Positions 8,491-17,768 of a stretch of 64,000 nucleotides of DNA are shown here, one piece after another. Both the position numbers and the translations under genes were made by a program. Every line of letters starts with the position of its first letter. The stretch's first letter is position 1. Source of the DNA: Leptothoe kymatousa TAU-MAC 1615. GTDB lineage: Bacteria; Cyanobacteriota; Cyanobacteriia; Phormidesmidales; Phormidesmidaceae. The stretch is from positions 1 through 64,000 of the forward strand of contig NZ_JADOER010000010.1 of the NCBI RefSeq assembly GCF_018739865.1, written 5' to 3'. The notes beneath the pieces were generated by a model. It worked only from the letters and a program-made list of their open reading frames with translations, searched no databases and was not told the DNA's origin.

Positions 8491-9795
8491 ATGACTAAAA
8501 TCACTCGTCGTAAGCTGCTCTACACTGGTTTGGCCACAGGGGCCGCTATTGCTACTACGCGTTGTGCATCTCCCAAGGGTACTCCCAACAATCCCGCTCC
8601 TGGTCCTGAGGTCAACACAAACCAAATTAAGGACGTTACGCTGCGCCTCATTGGTACTGGCGTTTCTCAGATCAACGAAATTCGTGACAAGGCTCAAGAA
8701 GACCTCGGCTTTAAGCTGGAAATGCGGGCCCTGAGCACCCAAGAGAACAATCAGATTGCCATTACCCAGCCCGATCAATACGACATTTTTGATGGTGAGT
8801 ACTTTAGCTTGCCCCTGGTGATTCCCTCGGGGAACCTGCAACCCATTGCGGTATCTAAAATCAAGGCCTGGGACAAAATTGTGCCGTTCTTTACCTCTGG
8901 TAAGTTTGACGGGCTGCCCGTCGAAAAGTCCCAGGGTACGGCCCCCTATAAGGTGATGTACCTAGCCGGAGCAGATTCGACAGAATTTTCCGCCACCCCC
9001 ACCGACTTTGCTACCCTAATTCCTTTCCAGTACAACGCGGATACCCTGGGCTATCGTCCTGACCTGGTGGGTCGCACCATTAAGAGCTGGGGTGAGTTGT
9101 TCAATGAAGAGTTTAAGGGTAAAACCTCGATTCTGAACATTCCCCAAATTGGGATTATGGATGCCGCCATGGTGGCTGAGGCCCTGGGTCTGATGACCTT
9201 TGGGGATAAGGGCAACATGACCAAGGAAGAGATTGATAAGATCACCAATATCCTGAAAGAGCAGAAGGCTAAGGGGCAGTTCCGTGCCTTCTGGGAGACC
9301 TTTGATGAGTCGGTGAACCTGATGTCCTCTGGTGAAGTGGTGCTGCAGTCCATGTGGTCCCCTGCCGTTACTGCGGTGCAGTCGAAGGGCATTGAGTGCA
9401 TTTATGCACCCCTAGATGAAGGCTATCGCGGCTGGGGCGGCGGTATTGGTCTTTCCAAGAACCTCAGCGGCATTCAGCTAGATGCGGCCTATGAGTATAT
9501 GAACTGGATGCTTGAGGGTTGGGTCGGTGCCTTCCTCGGTCGCCAGGGCTACTACAGTGCGGCCCCTGAGACGGCTAAGAAGTATATGTCTGCTGAGGAG
9601 TGGGACTTCTGGTATGAGGGCAAGCCCGCCGCTGTAGATATGGTAGATCCCTTTGAGAAGACCCTGGCGAAGGCTGGCGCTGTCCGCGACGGTGGTTCCT
9701 TTAAGGATCGCTTTGGCAACATTGTTTGCTGGAACTCTACTATGCAGGAGAACACCTATCTCGTTCAGAAGTGGAATGAGTTTATTGCTTCGTAG
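8491..9795 (+). CDS. ABC transporter substrate-binding protein, PotD-like, 434 aa
   Basis: A periplasmic receptor delivering solute to the permeases downstream. The N-terminus has a twin-arginine-like signal (T-R-R-K-L-L at 5-10) followed by a hydrophobic run and Cys25, so it may be Tat-exported and lipid-anchored, although the residues before Cys (ATTR) are a poor lipobox. The mature part has the two-lobed family 1 binding-protein pattern, with FDGEYFSLPLVIPSG near the hinge and MSSGEVVLQSMWSPAV later. Family members bind polyamines, but the ligand here is unknown. It sits 71 nt after the ATPase and before hairpins that may stabilise its mRNA. Confidence 0.92.
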   Translation: MTKITRRKLLYTGLATGAAIATTRCASPKGTPNNPAPGPEVNTNQIKDVTLRLIGTGVSQINEIRDKAQEDLGFKLEMRALSTQENNQIAITQPDQYDIFDGEYFSLPLVIPSGNLQPIAVSKIKAWDKIVPFFTSGKFDGLPVEKSQGTAPYKVMYLAGADSTEFSATPTDFATLIPFQYNADTLGYRPDLVGRTIKSWGELFNEEFKGKTSILNIPQIGIMDAAMVAEALGLMTFGDKGNMTKEEIDKITNILKEQKAKGQFRAFWETFDESVNLMSSGEVVLQSMWSPAVTAVQSKGIECIYAPLDEGYRGWGGGIGLSKNLSGIQLDAAYEYMNWMLEGWVGAFLGRQGYYSAAPETAKKYMSAEEWDFWYEGKPAAVDMVDPFEKTLAKAGAVRDGGSFKDRFGNIVCWNSTMQENTYLVQKWNEFIAS

Positions 9796-9820
9796 GTAAA
9801 CGCTCCCTCCAGTATAGATA

Positions 9821-9911
9821 CCCTCCTGGGAGGGGCAGGGGTGGGTTGACCTCTGACGACATAGACCGAAAACCCACCCCGCCCAAAGGGCATCCCTCCT
9901 AGGAGGGGATT
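9821..9911 (+). repeat. Cluster of inverted repeats between binding protein and permease genes
   Basis: Three inverted repeats occur within 91 nt: CCCTCCTGGGAGGG at 9821-9834, a perfect 10-bp stem GGGGTGGGTT (9838-9847) with AACCCACCCC (9871-9880), and CCCTCCTAGGAGGG at 9894-9907. The block resembles dispersed palindromic repeats. Between a binding-protein gene and its permease genes, such hairpins can protect the upstream message from 3' decay and cut readthrough, raising binding-protein levels. This role is inferred. Confidence 0.65.
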
Positions 9912-9935
9912 TTCTGGCAAAATCATTCTTTGTTT

Positions 9936-10793
9936 ATGGCTAAAGCCTGGACTAACGTAAAACCTTATCTTTTAGCAACGCCCCAAGCGATCGCACTGGG
10001 GTTATTTTTAGTATTTCCCATTGTCCTGATTGGGGTGGTTAGCTTCTGGGAGTTCAATGGCTACTCCATGACCCCCGCCTTTACCCTGGACAATTACATC
10101 GGCATTTTTACCTCCGATGTCACCCTCAAAACCTATCTAAATACGTTTAAATTTGTTGGCCTCACCTGGCTATTTACCCTGCTCATTGGCTATCCGGTGG
10201 CCTACTTCCTCTCGTTCCATGTGCCCAAGCTGCGGTGGCAGGTGCTGTTGTTTTTGTTGTGCACCATCCCGTTTTGGACCTCTAATATTATTCGGATGAT
10301 TTCCTGGCTGCCTCTCTTGGGGCGAGAAGGCCTGGTAAATCAGCTATTGGTGGGGGCGGGGCTGACGCAACAACCCCTGGAGTTTTTGTTATATTCCGAC
10401 TTTGCGGTGGTGCTGGGGCTGGTGCACCTCTACGTTATTTTTATGATTGCGCCCATTTTTAATAGCCTGATGCGCATCGATCGCACCCTGATTACGGCAG
10501 CGGAAGATATGGGGGCGTCGGGGGTGAGCGTTTTCAAAGAGGTGATTTTGCCGTTGTCGGCTCCGGGCATCGCCATTGGGTCTATCTTTATTGTCACCCT
10601 GGTGATGGGGGAATTTGTCACCGTGCGGCTGATGGGTGGGGGCCAAGCGGCATCCATTGGTAAGCTGATTCAAACCCAGATTGGCAGCTTGCAGTATCCC
10701 CTGGCGGCGGCCAATGCCATTGTGTTGTTGGCGGTTACCTTTGCGGTGGTGGTGTCGATTTTGCGCCTGGTGGATATTCGGAAAGAACTATGA
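9936..10793 (+). CDS. ABC transporter permease, PotB-like, 285 aa
   Basis: The first of two inner-membrane permeases. About six membrane segments are visible, beginning PQAIALGLFLVFPIVLIGV. The cytoplasmic EAA loop that docks on the ATPase is present as AAEDMGASGVSVFKEVILPLSAPGI. I chose ATG at 9936 over a TTG two codons earlier; neither has a strong ribosome binding site, perhaps because the upstream sequence is taken by hairpins. It overlaps the next gene by 4 nt (ATGA), implying translational coupling. Confidence 0.94.
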   Translation: MAKAWTNVKPYLLATPQAIALGLFLVFPIVLIGVVSFWEFNGYSMTPAFTLDNYIGIFTSDVTLKTYLNTFKFVGLTWLFTLLIGYPVAYFLSFHVPKLRWQVLLFLLCTIPFWTSNIIRMISWLPLLGREGLVNQLLVGAGLTQQPLEFLLYSDFAVVLGLVHLYVIFMIAPIFNSLMRIDRTLITAAEDMGASGVSVFKEVILPLSAPGIAIGSIFIVTLVMGEFVTVRLMGGGQAASIGKLIQTQIGSLQYPLAAANAIVLLAVTFAVVVSILRLVDIRKEL

Positions 10794-11602
10794 AGAAGCG
10801 GTCCCTGTCTTTTTACCTGCTAGCGGTCTTTTTCGGGTTGTTTATCATCTTCCTCTACGGCCCGATGATTACCATCTTTATTTTGTCACTCCAGGGCCCT
10901 GATGGGACGCTGACATTTCCGGTGCGTAGCTTTGGGATTTACTGGTTGGGGCAGGTGTTTCAAGAACAGCGGGTGGGGAATTTTGTGGAACCCTTTTTGC
11001 GATCGCTGGTGCTCGGCGGCATTGTTACCATCCTGGTTGCCAGCATGTCTGTCTCCGCTGCCATGGCGTTTCGCCAGCGGTTTCGCGGCTCAACCGCGTT
11101 GTTCTACCTCAGCATTGCTAGCCTAATTGTGCCTAGCATTTTGGTTTCCCTCGGTTTGGGGGTAATGTTTCAGGTGATGCAATGGCCCACCCGCTGGTAT
11201 AGCTCTGGTTTGGGCGCCCACCTCACCTGGACCCTACCCATTGCCTTTTTGATTATGCTGGGTATTTTCAATCGGTTTAACCCCTCCTACGAAGAAGCTG
11301 CCAGGGACCTGGGCGCCAGTGATAGCAACACATTTTTAGAAATTGTATTGCCCCTGATTGCCCCGAGCTTAATCGGCGTCAGTCTGCTCACCTTTACCCT
11401 TTCCTACGATGAGTTTACGCGCACCTCGCTAGTATCGGGCCAATACAATACGCTGCCCCTAGAAATCTTTGGCATGACCACCAATGTTACATCCCCTGCC
11501 CTCTATGCTTTGGGCACCCTAACCACCCTGTTTTCCTTTAGCTTAATTGCGGTGGCCTACACCCTCTATCGGCGGTTATCTAAGCAGCGTCTGTCAAAAT
11601 AA
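10790..11602 (+). CDS. ABC transporter permease, PotC-like, 270 aa
   Basis: The second permease of the importer. It has about six membrane segments, the first at residues 8-31 (YLLAVFFGLFIIFLYGPMIT). The EAA loop is AARDLGASDSNTFLEIVLPLIAPSL. It completes an ATPase, receptor, permease, permease operon running from 7232. The stop is 6 nt from the stop of the convergent kinase gene, so the two transcripts meet tail to tail with no visible terminator. Confidence 0.94.
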   Translation: MKKRSLSFYLLAVFFGLFIIFLYGPMITIFILSLQGPDGTLTFPVRSFGIYWLGQVFQEQRVGNFVEPFLRSLVLGGIVTILVASMSVSAAMAFRQRFRGSTALFYLSIASLIVPSILVSLGLGVMFQVMQWPTRWYSSGLGAHLTWTLPIAFLIMLGIFNRFNPSYEEAARDLGASDSNTFLEIVLPLIAPSLIGVSLLTFTLSYDEFTRTSLVSGQYNTLPLEIFGMTTNVTSPALYALGTLTTLFSFSLIAVAYTLYRRLSKQRLSK

Positions 11603-11608
11603 TGGCCG

Positions 11609-12913
11609 CTATGGCTGGGGCAATGGGCAAGACTGGCGCAGGGGAATGCGAATTACAAATTCTGTACCCTGGTCAGGGTTAGAAATACAGTCTATCTGGC
11701 CACCATGGGTCTCGTGGATAATTTGGTAGCTAATGGGCATGCCCATGCCGGTGCCTTGGCCAACGTTTTTGGTGGTAAAAAAGGGTTCAAACATTCGATT
11801 ACGAATCGATTCAGGCATGCCGATGCCGTTGTCTTTAATGGTGATCTGAATCCACTCCTGATCCACCTTCGCTGTCTTAATTGTGATGCGATTCGGCGCT
11901 TGTTCGATATCGTGAAATGTTTTTTTGGCACTGGCTTCCTCTAAGGCATCAATGGCATTGGCCAAAATATTCATAAACACTTGGTTGAGCTGTCCTGGAT
12001 AACATTCCACGGAGGGCAGGCTCCCATACTCACGGATGACGTCAATGGCCGGGCGCTCTAGCTTCTTTTTGAGGCGATGCTGCAAGATTAGCAGCGTGCT
12101 GTTCATACCTTCATGGATATCAACGGTTTTGAATTCAGATTCATCGATGCGGGTAAAGTTGCGCAGGGATAATACAATCTGACGAATGCGGTCGGTCCCC
12201 ATTTTCATGGAGTCTAAAATTTTAGGCAGATCGGTTTTGATAAATTCGATGTCGAGATCGCCATCCGTGTGGGCAGCTGCTGACTTGCCGGGGGCTTGCG
12301 ACTCTACACTGAGGAGAGCTAAAACAGAGTGAACATAGTCTTGTACGTGGCTGAGGTTCCCGTGGATAAAATTGATGGGATTGTTAATCTCATGGGCTAC
12401 CCCCGCCACCAGCTGACCTAGGGCAGACATTTTTTCCTGCTGCACCAGCTGTAGTTTAGATCGCTCTAGTTGGTGCAGGGCGTTTTGTAATTCAACGGTG
12501 CGCAGGGATACCTTCTCTTCTAAGGTATGGTTCAATGCCTGGAGGCTGAGATGGTTTTTGACCCGGGCCAGCAGTTCGGGTTCTTTAAAAGGCTTACTAA
12601 TGTAATCGACGGCACCCAGATTAAAGCCCTGGGTAATGCTGTCTACATCCGTCAGGGCGGTAATAAAAATAATCGGGATGTGGGCAATGTCCGGATTTTC
12701 TTTGATTTTTCGACAGGTTTCAAAGCCGTCAATGCCGGGCATTTGCACGTCTAGCAAAATTAGGTGGGGGATATATTTTTGTAAGCGTGTGAGTGCCCGT
12801 TCGCCACTGATGGCCGTAGATACGTTATATCCCCTAGATACTAAGGTATCTGTAACAACTTCTAAGTTAGCAGGCGTGTCATCAACAACTAAAATATTGG
12901 CCCCGTCTAGCAT
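11609..12913 (-). CDS. Receiver-histidine kinase (REC-HisKA-HATPase), 434 aa
   Basis: A soluble signalling protein whose receiver comes first. REC is at residues 5-120 (ILVVDDTPANLEV, phosphoacceptor Asp in LLDVQMPGIDG, KPF near the end), then a coiled coil, a HisKA dimerisation domain with the phospho-His in GVAHEINNPINF, and a HATPase domain with N box NILANAIDAL, IKDNGIGM and GTGMGM. This order suggests it receives phosphate from another kinase, then signals on. It lies 113 nt after the hybrid kinase gene on the same strand, and the two are probably a relay. It is paralogous to the 48.7-kb protein. No DNA-binding domain is present. Confidence 0.92.
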   Translation of the reverse strand: MLDGANILVVDDTPANLEVVTDTLVSRGYNVSTAISGERALTRLQKYIPHLILLDVQMPGIDGFETCRKIKENPDIAHIPIIFITALTDVDSITQGFNLGAVDYISKPFKEPELLARVKNHLSLQALNHTLEEKVSLRTVELQNALHQLERSKLQLVQQEKMSALGQLVAGVAHEINNPINFIHGNLSHVQDYVHSVLALLSVESQAPGKSAAAHTDGDLDIEFIKTDLPKILDSMKMGTDRIRQIVLSLRNFTRIDESEFKTVDIHEGMNSTLLILQHRLKKKLERPAIDVIREYGSLPSVECYPGQLNQVFMNILANAIDALEEASAKKTFHDIEQAPNRITIKTAKVDQEWIQITIKDNGIGMPESIRNRMFEPFFTTKNVGQGTGMGMPISYQIIHETHGGQIDCISNPDQGTEFVIRIPLRQSCPLPQP

Positions 12914-13026
12914 TGTTTTGCCTTTGTGATTGTTACAGATGTCTTGATGGATAAACCAGGAACTATGTTCAGATTTCCCTTAAACCCATGGTGAAGCAAT
13001 AAAAATCCCTTCACTTAGATTAAGTT

Positions 13027-15768
13027 TCAGCTCTTAGTCGGTTGACGATTGATATAGCTGGCTAAAAGCTCCTCAATTTCTTCGGCTTGGAACCGTTTGG
13101 CTAGGTTCGATACTTTTTCGGAAAAGGGAACGTAGTCAGAATTGCGGTTGACGATTTGCTCTAGGGCCTCCTGTAAGGGACGTAGTTCGCCCTTGTCCGC
13201 AAAGGTGCGTAGCGACTTGAGCACGTCGGTGGGGGGCACCACCAAGGTGTGGCTGGAGGTGTTTTCGGGGGGCAAGGGGGGAGACTCATATGTCCATTGG
13301 ATGTTTAAATGCTTGGCCAACAGCTGTAGGAGTAAATGGCCATCCACGGGTTTGGCTAAGAAGTCATTGCTGCCTGCGGCTAGGGCCATCTGTTGATCGC
13401 TTTGGGCAACGGCGGCTGAAGACACAATTACCTTGGTGTGTTTGAGGTGTTCCTGGTGGCGCACCTGTTCTAGGAATTGAAACCCATCCATGACAGGCAT
13501 GGTGAGATCGGTGATGACGAGGTCTGGCTGGTGGGCCTGGAGTTGTTCTAACCCGATTTGACCATTTTCGGCTTCGAGTAGGGTAAACCCCAGGGGAGAC
13601 AATAGCTGTTGTAATATTGTGCGATTTTCCCAGCGGTCGTCGATCACGAGGATCTGTTGCCGGTTGCCGGTGTAGCCGACAATGCGATCGCATTTTTCCA
13701 GCGAACCCTGCCATGCTTCCCAATCCTGGGCTAGGGCCAAATCGACGGCAAAATAAAACTCACTGCCCTGGTCTAGCTGGCTGTTCACCTTAATTTCGCT
13801 GCCCATTAATTTAACAATCCGTTGGCTGATGGCCAGCCCCAGGCCAGTGCCCTCGGATTGCTTTTTGCGATCGCCCACCTGCTCAAAGGCCTCGAACAGG
13901 TTAGCCACACACTCTGCTGAAATCCCCACCCCCGTATCAATCACCCGGAATAGCAAAGAGACCGAGGTTTCAGAAATAGCCTCCACCTGCACCTGTAACC
14001 TGACCGTGCCCTGGTCCGTAAACTTAATGGCATTGCTGAGAAGATTAATCAATACCTGCCGCAGGCGCTTTTCATCGGCGGTGACGCCCCCTGGCAATTG
14101 GGCGCTGGGTTGGTAAACAAACTCCAGACCTTTTTGCTTTGCCTTAATTTGGCACATCTCCACCACACTTTGTAGTAAAGAGGGCAGGTGTAGCGGTGTT
14201 GGGGCCAGCTCTAGTTTGCGGGCCTCAATTTTGGCAATATCTAAAATGTCATTAATCAGGGTTAGTAAATGGGAGCCACATTGGTGAATCACCTTGATTC
14301 CCTTCTGGTCCTTAGGGGCCACGGAGTCTGAGCGGCTTAGAATTTGAGCATAGCCAAGGATGCCGTTGAGGGGGGTTCTCAGTTCATGGCTCATATTGGC
14401 TAAAAACTCACTTTTGGCCTGGTTGGCCTGGTCCGCTTGCACTTTCGCCCTTTGCAGCTCATTGGTGCGATCCGCCACCCGTTGTTCCAGGGTGATAAAC
14501 GATTCCTGCACCTGGGTAGCCATCTTCAAAAATGTGTTGGACAGGGTGGAAATCTCATCGGTGGAGGAGGGGCGCTCGGCAATGGAGTGCAAGGTTTGGG
14601 TATTCCATTGGCCATCTGCCAGCTTCTGGGCAGCGGTGGTTAAACGGGCCATGGGCCGCGCCAGGGCATTGGACAGACGGACGGCCAAAAGCACCACACC
14701 ACCAGCGGTAAGTCCCCCTAACAACAGCAAATTTCGATTGTGTTTATTAACCCCTTGGAGAAATAACCGTTGCGGCCGCACAAAGGCCACCACCCAGGGT
14801 TGCTGGGTGAGGGGACATGCCACCCCAGCGTATAACGTTGTTTTCTGACTGTTGAGGTGGGCGGTGAAATAGGTCTGGTTGGTGCCCGCCTGATCCACCC
14901 CTGCGGCGAAGTCGCTTAAGTCGGTGGTCAGCTGGTCAGTTGTTTTTTCCGGTAGGCGCTGCTGCCGCTTTAGTTCCGTTAGTTGTTCCGGCGGCAGCGG
15001 TATTAGTGTTTGGAACAAATGCCCCGTTAAGGTTTCTTGATCGATGGGGGCTGCCTGGGCTAGGCGAATATAGTTTTCATCCACCAGAATTGGAAAGGAC
15101 AAGTCGCCGGCCAGGTCCTTATGGCCCACGATCAACTGTTGTAGCATGGCGGCGCTGTACTGGCTGCGGAGCACACCAATCACCTTGCCCGTGGCAGGAT
15201 TGCGAATGGATTGACTGAAGTAGAAATAGGGTTTTTGATCAAATGCGGAAAACTGGGTGGCTGAGACAAAGGGTTCCCCAGTTTCCAATGCGACTTGGAA
15301 ATAGTCTTGATCAGCCTCAGAGGTGCCCTGGTGCTGCGGGTTAGTATCTAGGATGTTAACTCCGTTTAGGTTGATCAGGGCATAGGAGGCAATAAAAATA
15401 GGATCTTTGGTTTTGAGGGTTGCCAGGGTCTCTAGGGTGGTTTCGGTTTCTGTGTTTGTGGCCGTTCCCTGGGCCGCTTTCTCCAAGTAGTTCACCAGGT
15501 CAGGTAGCCGTTTCTCACTGGCAATCACCTTCAGGTTAGACTCCATAAACCCGTCTAGCTTAGCCGCTGTTTGGGACGCGGCAGAATGGAGCGATTGATT
15601 GGCCGTCGCCAACAACACCCTGCGTGTGGTGTGCTGATTCCATAGGAAAACGGTGCCCATGGGGATCAGGTAAATTAGCAAAAATGATCCCAGCAGCTGT
15701 TGTCGCAGAGATGTGCGACGCTGGGGAAAAATCCAATTGTTGTATAGGAAACGGGCTAGCTTTTTCAC
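13027..15768 (-). CDS. Hybrid sensor histidine kinase with periplasmic Cache-type sensor, 913 aa
   Basis: A membrane sensor. TM1 lies near residues 25-44 ([18 protein letters not shown]), followed by a ~300-residue periplasmic region with a double-Cache pattern ([20 protein letters not shown], then [17 protein letters not shown] and IGVLRSQY), then TM2 ([17 protein letters not shown]) and HAMP. The cytoplasmic part has HisKA with [15 protein letters not shown], HATPase with [18 protein letters not shown] and GTGLGLAIS, and a C-terminal REC with Asp in [11 protein letters not shown] and the Lys of AKPVD. A ~90-residue helical tail follows. It starts 15 nt after the solute-binding protein gene, so the binding protein probably feeds ligand information to this sensor. 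Confidence 0.92.
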   Translation of the reverse strand: MKKLARFLYNNWIFPQRRTSLRQQLLGSFLLIYLIPMGTVFLWNQHTTRRVLLATANQSLHSAASQTAAKLDGFMESNLKVIASEKRLPDLVNYLEKAAQGTATNTETETTLETLATLKTKDPIFIASYALINLNGVNILDTNPQHQGTSEADQDYFQVALETGEPFVSATQFSAFDQKPYFYFSQSIRNPATGKVIGVLRSQYSAAMLQQLIVGHKDLAGDLSFPILVDENYIRLAQAAPIDQETLTGHLFQTLIPLPPEQLTELKRQQRLPEKTTDQLTTDLSDFAAGVDQAGTNQTYFTAHLNSQKTTLYAGVACPLTQQPWVVAFVRPQRLFLQGVNKHNRNLLLLGGLTAGGVVLLAVRLSNALARPMARLTTAAQKLADGQWNTQTLHSIAERPSSTDEISTLSNTFLKMATQVQESFITLEQRVADRTNELQRAKVQADQANQAKSEFLANMSHELRTPLNGILGYAQILSRSDSVAPKDQKGIKVIHQCGSHLLTLINDILDIAKIEARKLELAPTPLHLPSLLQSVVEMCQIKAKQKGLEFVYQPSAQLPGGVTADEKRLRQVLINLLSNAIKFTDQGTVRLQVQVEAISETSVSLLFRVIDTGVGISAECVANLFEAFEQVGDRKKQSEGTGLGLAISQRIVKLMGSEIKVNSQLDQGSEFYFAVDLALAQDWEAWQGSLEKCDRIVGYTGNRQQILVIDDRWENRTILQQLLSPLGFTLLEAENGQIGLEQLQAHQPDLVITDLTMPVMDGFQFLEQVRHQEHLKHTKVIVSSAAVAQSDQQMALAAGSNDFLAKPVDGHLLLQLLAKHLNIQWTYESPPLPPENTSSHTLVVPPTDVLKSLRTFADKGELRPLQEALEQIVNRNSDYVPFSEKVSNLAKRFQAEEIEELLASYINRQPTKS

Positions 15769-15783
15769 AGAGATCCCCCAGTT

Positions 15784-17289
15784 TTAAGAGGTTTGAATCG
15801 CTTGTTGGGTCAGGGTGGCTATGCGGTCGGCGGTGGCTTTTACCGATTGTTGTTGGGTGACCATTTTTCCTAACTCGGTTGGGAAATCTCCCGTGGCCAA
15901 CTGCACCCAGTTGGGTAGGTGGGGCTCTGTCCCCATGCGATTGAGAATGCTGTCTAGAACGACATCCATATGTCGCGTTGTATTGGGGGCGACAACGGCC
16001 TGCTGCTGCGTCAGGGGATGTTCGTAGGTGCTTCTACGAATGCCGCTGGAGCCTGACTCTAGGCTGGCTAGAAGACTTATTTCTGGGCTGGTGATCCATT
16101 GTAAAAAGATCCAGGCGGCATCAATATTTTTGCTATGGCGGGAGAGCATCAAACAACTGCCCCCCTGGTGGCTAATGCCGGGGACTTCACCAAAACTGCA
16201 ATCGCCTGGGGCCCTCAAAGCAGCTTCCTGGGGACAGGGGGCGGCTTCTGCTAGACCGACAATTTTCGAATGCGCCGGATCGTCAAACATGGAGAAGTAC
16301 GACGTCCAGGAAATATACATGCCCACCTTTCCTTGCATAAAGGCATGGCCCTGCCCTTCCCAATCGGAGATGATGGCCTCGGGGGGCATATATTGGCCCA
16401 ACTCCATCATGTATTCTAGGCCTGCGATCGCATTCTCATCATTGATAGCTGGCTGATTATCCTTACCAAAAATGGATCCACCAAAGGCCCACAGCCAGGC
16501 GGTCATATCACAATTTAAGGCATAGCTCCCCGGCTGCCACTGCCCGCAGGTGCCCGCCACCTCCGGAAACTTAGCCTGGTGAATGGATTTTGCCACCTGT
16601 AAATATTCCGCCATGGTGGTGGGCACGCCCAACCCCAACTCATCCAAAATATCCCGACGATACATCATGATAAAAATGGGAATATCGATGGGAATTCCCC
16701 CTAGCTGCCCCTGGTAGGAGGCGACATTATCCAATAGGGGTTGTAATATATCATCAAATTTATAGCCGGGATAGGCAAAATCGGCATTTTCCAACAAGCT
16801 TTGCGGATTAACACTGTCGTTAATAAATCGCCCAATCCAAGCCTGGTCGATGTAAAAAATATCATGGGTGCCCGCCTGGCGCGCCGTATCCTGGGTAACT
16901 CGGGAGAGTACCCGATCCAAGGGCAATCGTTCCCACTCAATTTCAATGCCCATAAGCGGGAAAAATCTCTCCTGGGTCACTTTCCAGATTGCCTGACAGG
17001 CGGGGGTATCTTCCGTAACAATGCGCAGTTTAGTGCCCCGAAACGTTTTACCCACCTCCCTCAGAAATAGCTGTTGATCCTCCGTCAGGAGTTCTTCTAG
17101 ATTAGGGGCTGGGGCTGATGTTTTAGGGCGAGACGATGGACCACAGCCACTCAAAAACCGGGCGCTGCTAAAACCAAATCCGGCTAAACTAGCAAACCGA
17201 ATAAAGTCTCGACGTTTCATCCGTCCTTGGCGAAACCGTTTGGCAGCCTTAGCCACCGCCAATCGCTGCTGATAGTCTAAATCGTTCAT
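15784..17289 (-). CDS. Orphan extracellular solute-binding lipoprotein (sugar/family 1 type), 501 aa
   Basis: A periplasmic binding protein with a Tat-like signal: K-R-R-D-F-I-R-F at about residues 25-32, a hydrophobic stretch, then LSGC as lipobox. The mature part matches family 1 sugar-type receptors (ILDELGLGVPTTMAEYLQVAK, WLWAFGGSIFGKDNQ, AWIFLQWITSPE). At 501 aa it is longer than most such receptors (~420). No permease or ATPase is adjacent; it is instead followed after 15 nt by a hybrid sensor kinase. It may therefore present ligand to the kinase, as LuxP does for LuxQ. A start at 17220 (MKRRDFIRF) is possible, but relatives often carry the same ~24-residue extension. Confidence 0.88.
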   Translation of the reverse strand: MNDLDYQQRLAVAKAAKRFRQGRMKRRDFIRFASLAGFGFSSARFLSGCGPSSRPKTSAPAPNLEELLTEDQQLFLREVGKTFRGTKLRIVTEDTPACQAIWKVTQERFFPLMGIEIEWERLPLDRVLSRVTQDTARQAGTHDIFYIDQAWIGRFINDSVNPQSLLENADFAYPGYKFDDILQPLLDNVASYQGQLGGIPIDIPIFIMMYRRDILDELGLGVPTTMAEYLQVAKSIHQAKFPEVAGTCGQWQPGSYALNCDMTAWLWAFGGSIFGKDNQPAINDENAIAGLEYMMELGQYMPPEAIISDWEGQGHAFMQGKVGMYISWTSYFSMFDDPAHSKIVGLAEAAPCPQEAALRAPGDCSFGEVPGISHQGGSCLMLSRHSKNIDAAWIFLQWITSPEISLLASLESGSSGIRRSTYEHPLTQQQAVVAPNTTRHMDVVLDSILNRMGTEPHLPNWVQLATGDFPTELGKMVTQQQSVKATADRIATLTQQAIQTS

Positions 17290-17768
17290 TGTTGATATTT
17301 TTTTGATCGTGGGGTGGCCCCTTGTAAGGACTTAATGTTTTTCTGAACAGACGGTTTGATCGACAGGAAGACAGATATTAATTCAATCAATGTTGAACCC
17401 TGTGAATATCCGTCGGAGAACTAAATGACAACAAACAGTTAGCCAGATCCCTGACCGACAGTGCGAAACTAGGCCCTAGGCAAAGTATTTAGATACAATC
17501 GTCCTGCACAATACTGATAACGTTAGCTTTGTAGAGACACCCACCCTCAGCATGCCCGCTGGGGCCATACTACCGCCTACGTATATTTATCTATCTCCGA
17601 CCCACCTCCGGACCCTGACCTTTGCCCTTGGAGGATTTGGAACGGCGATGTAAAAACCGCATAGCTCTGATTAGGGTCTAGGATTACGCTGTTGATTTCG
17701 TATTGGTTATCACTTTTCATGGAAAAGGGCGTCGCTACGATGGCGACACCCTTTAACCCACCGCTCTC
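17290..17768. other. Divergent intergenic region with hairpin before ClC gene
   Basis: A 479-nt gap between divergent genes, presumably with promoters for both. I see no gene. An imperfect 12-bp stem at 17724-17735/17743-17754 (AAAGGGCGTCGC / GCGACACCCTTT, one mismatch) ends 14 nt before the ClC start codon, where it could limit ribosome access. It does not resemble a fluoride riboswitch. Confidence 0.45.

Noticed and set aside
17550..17768. Fluoride riboswitch before the ClC gene
   Set aside because: Conserved fluoride-riboswitch segments are absent; only a simple hairpin is present.
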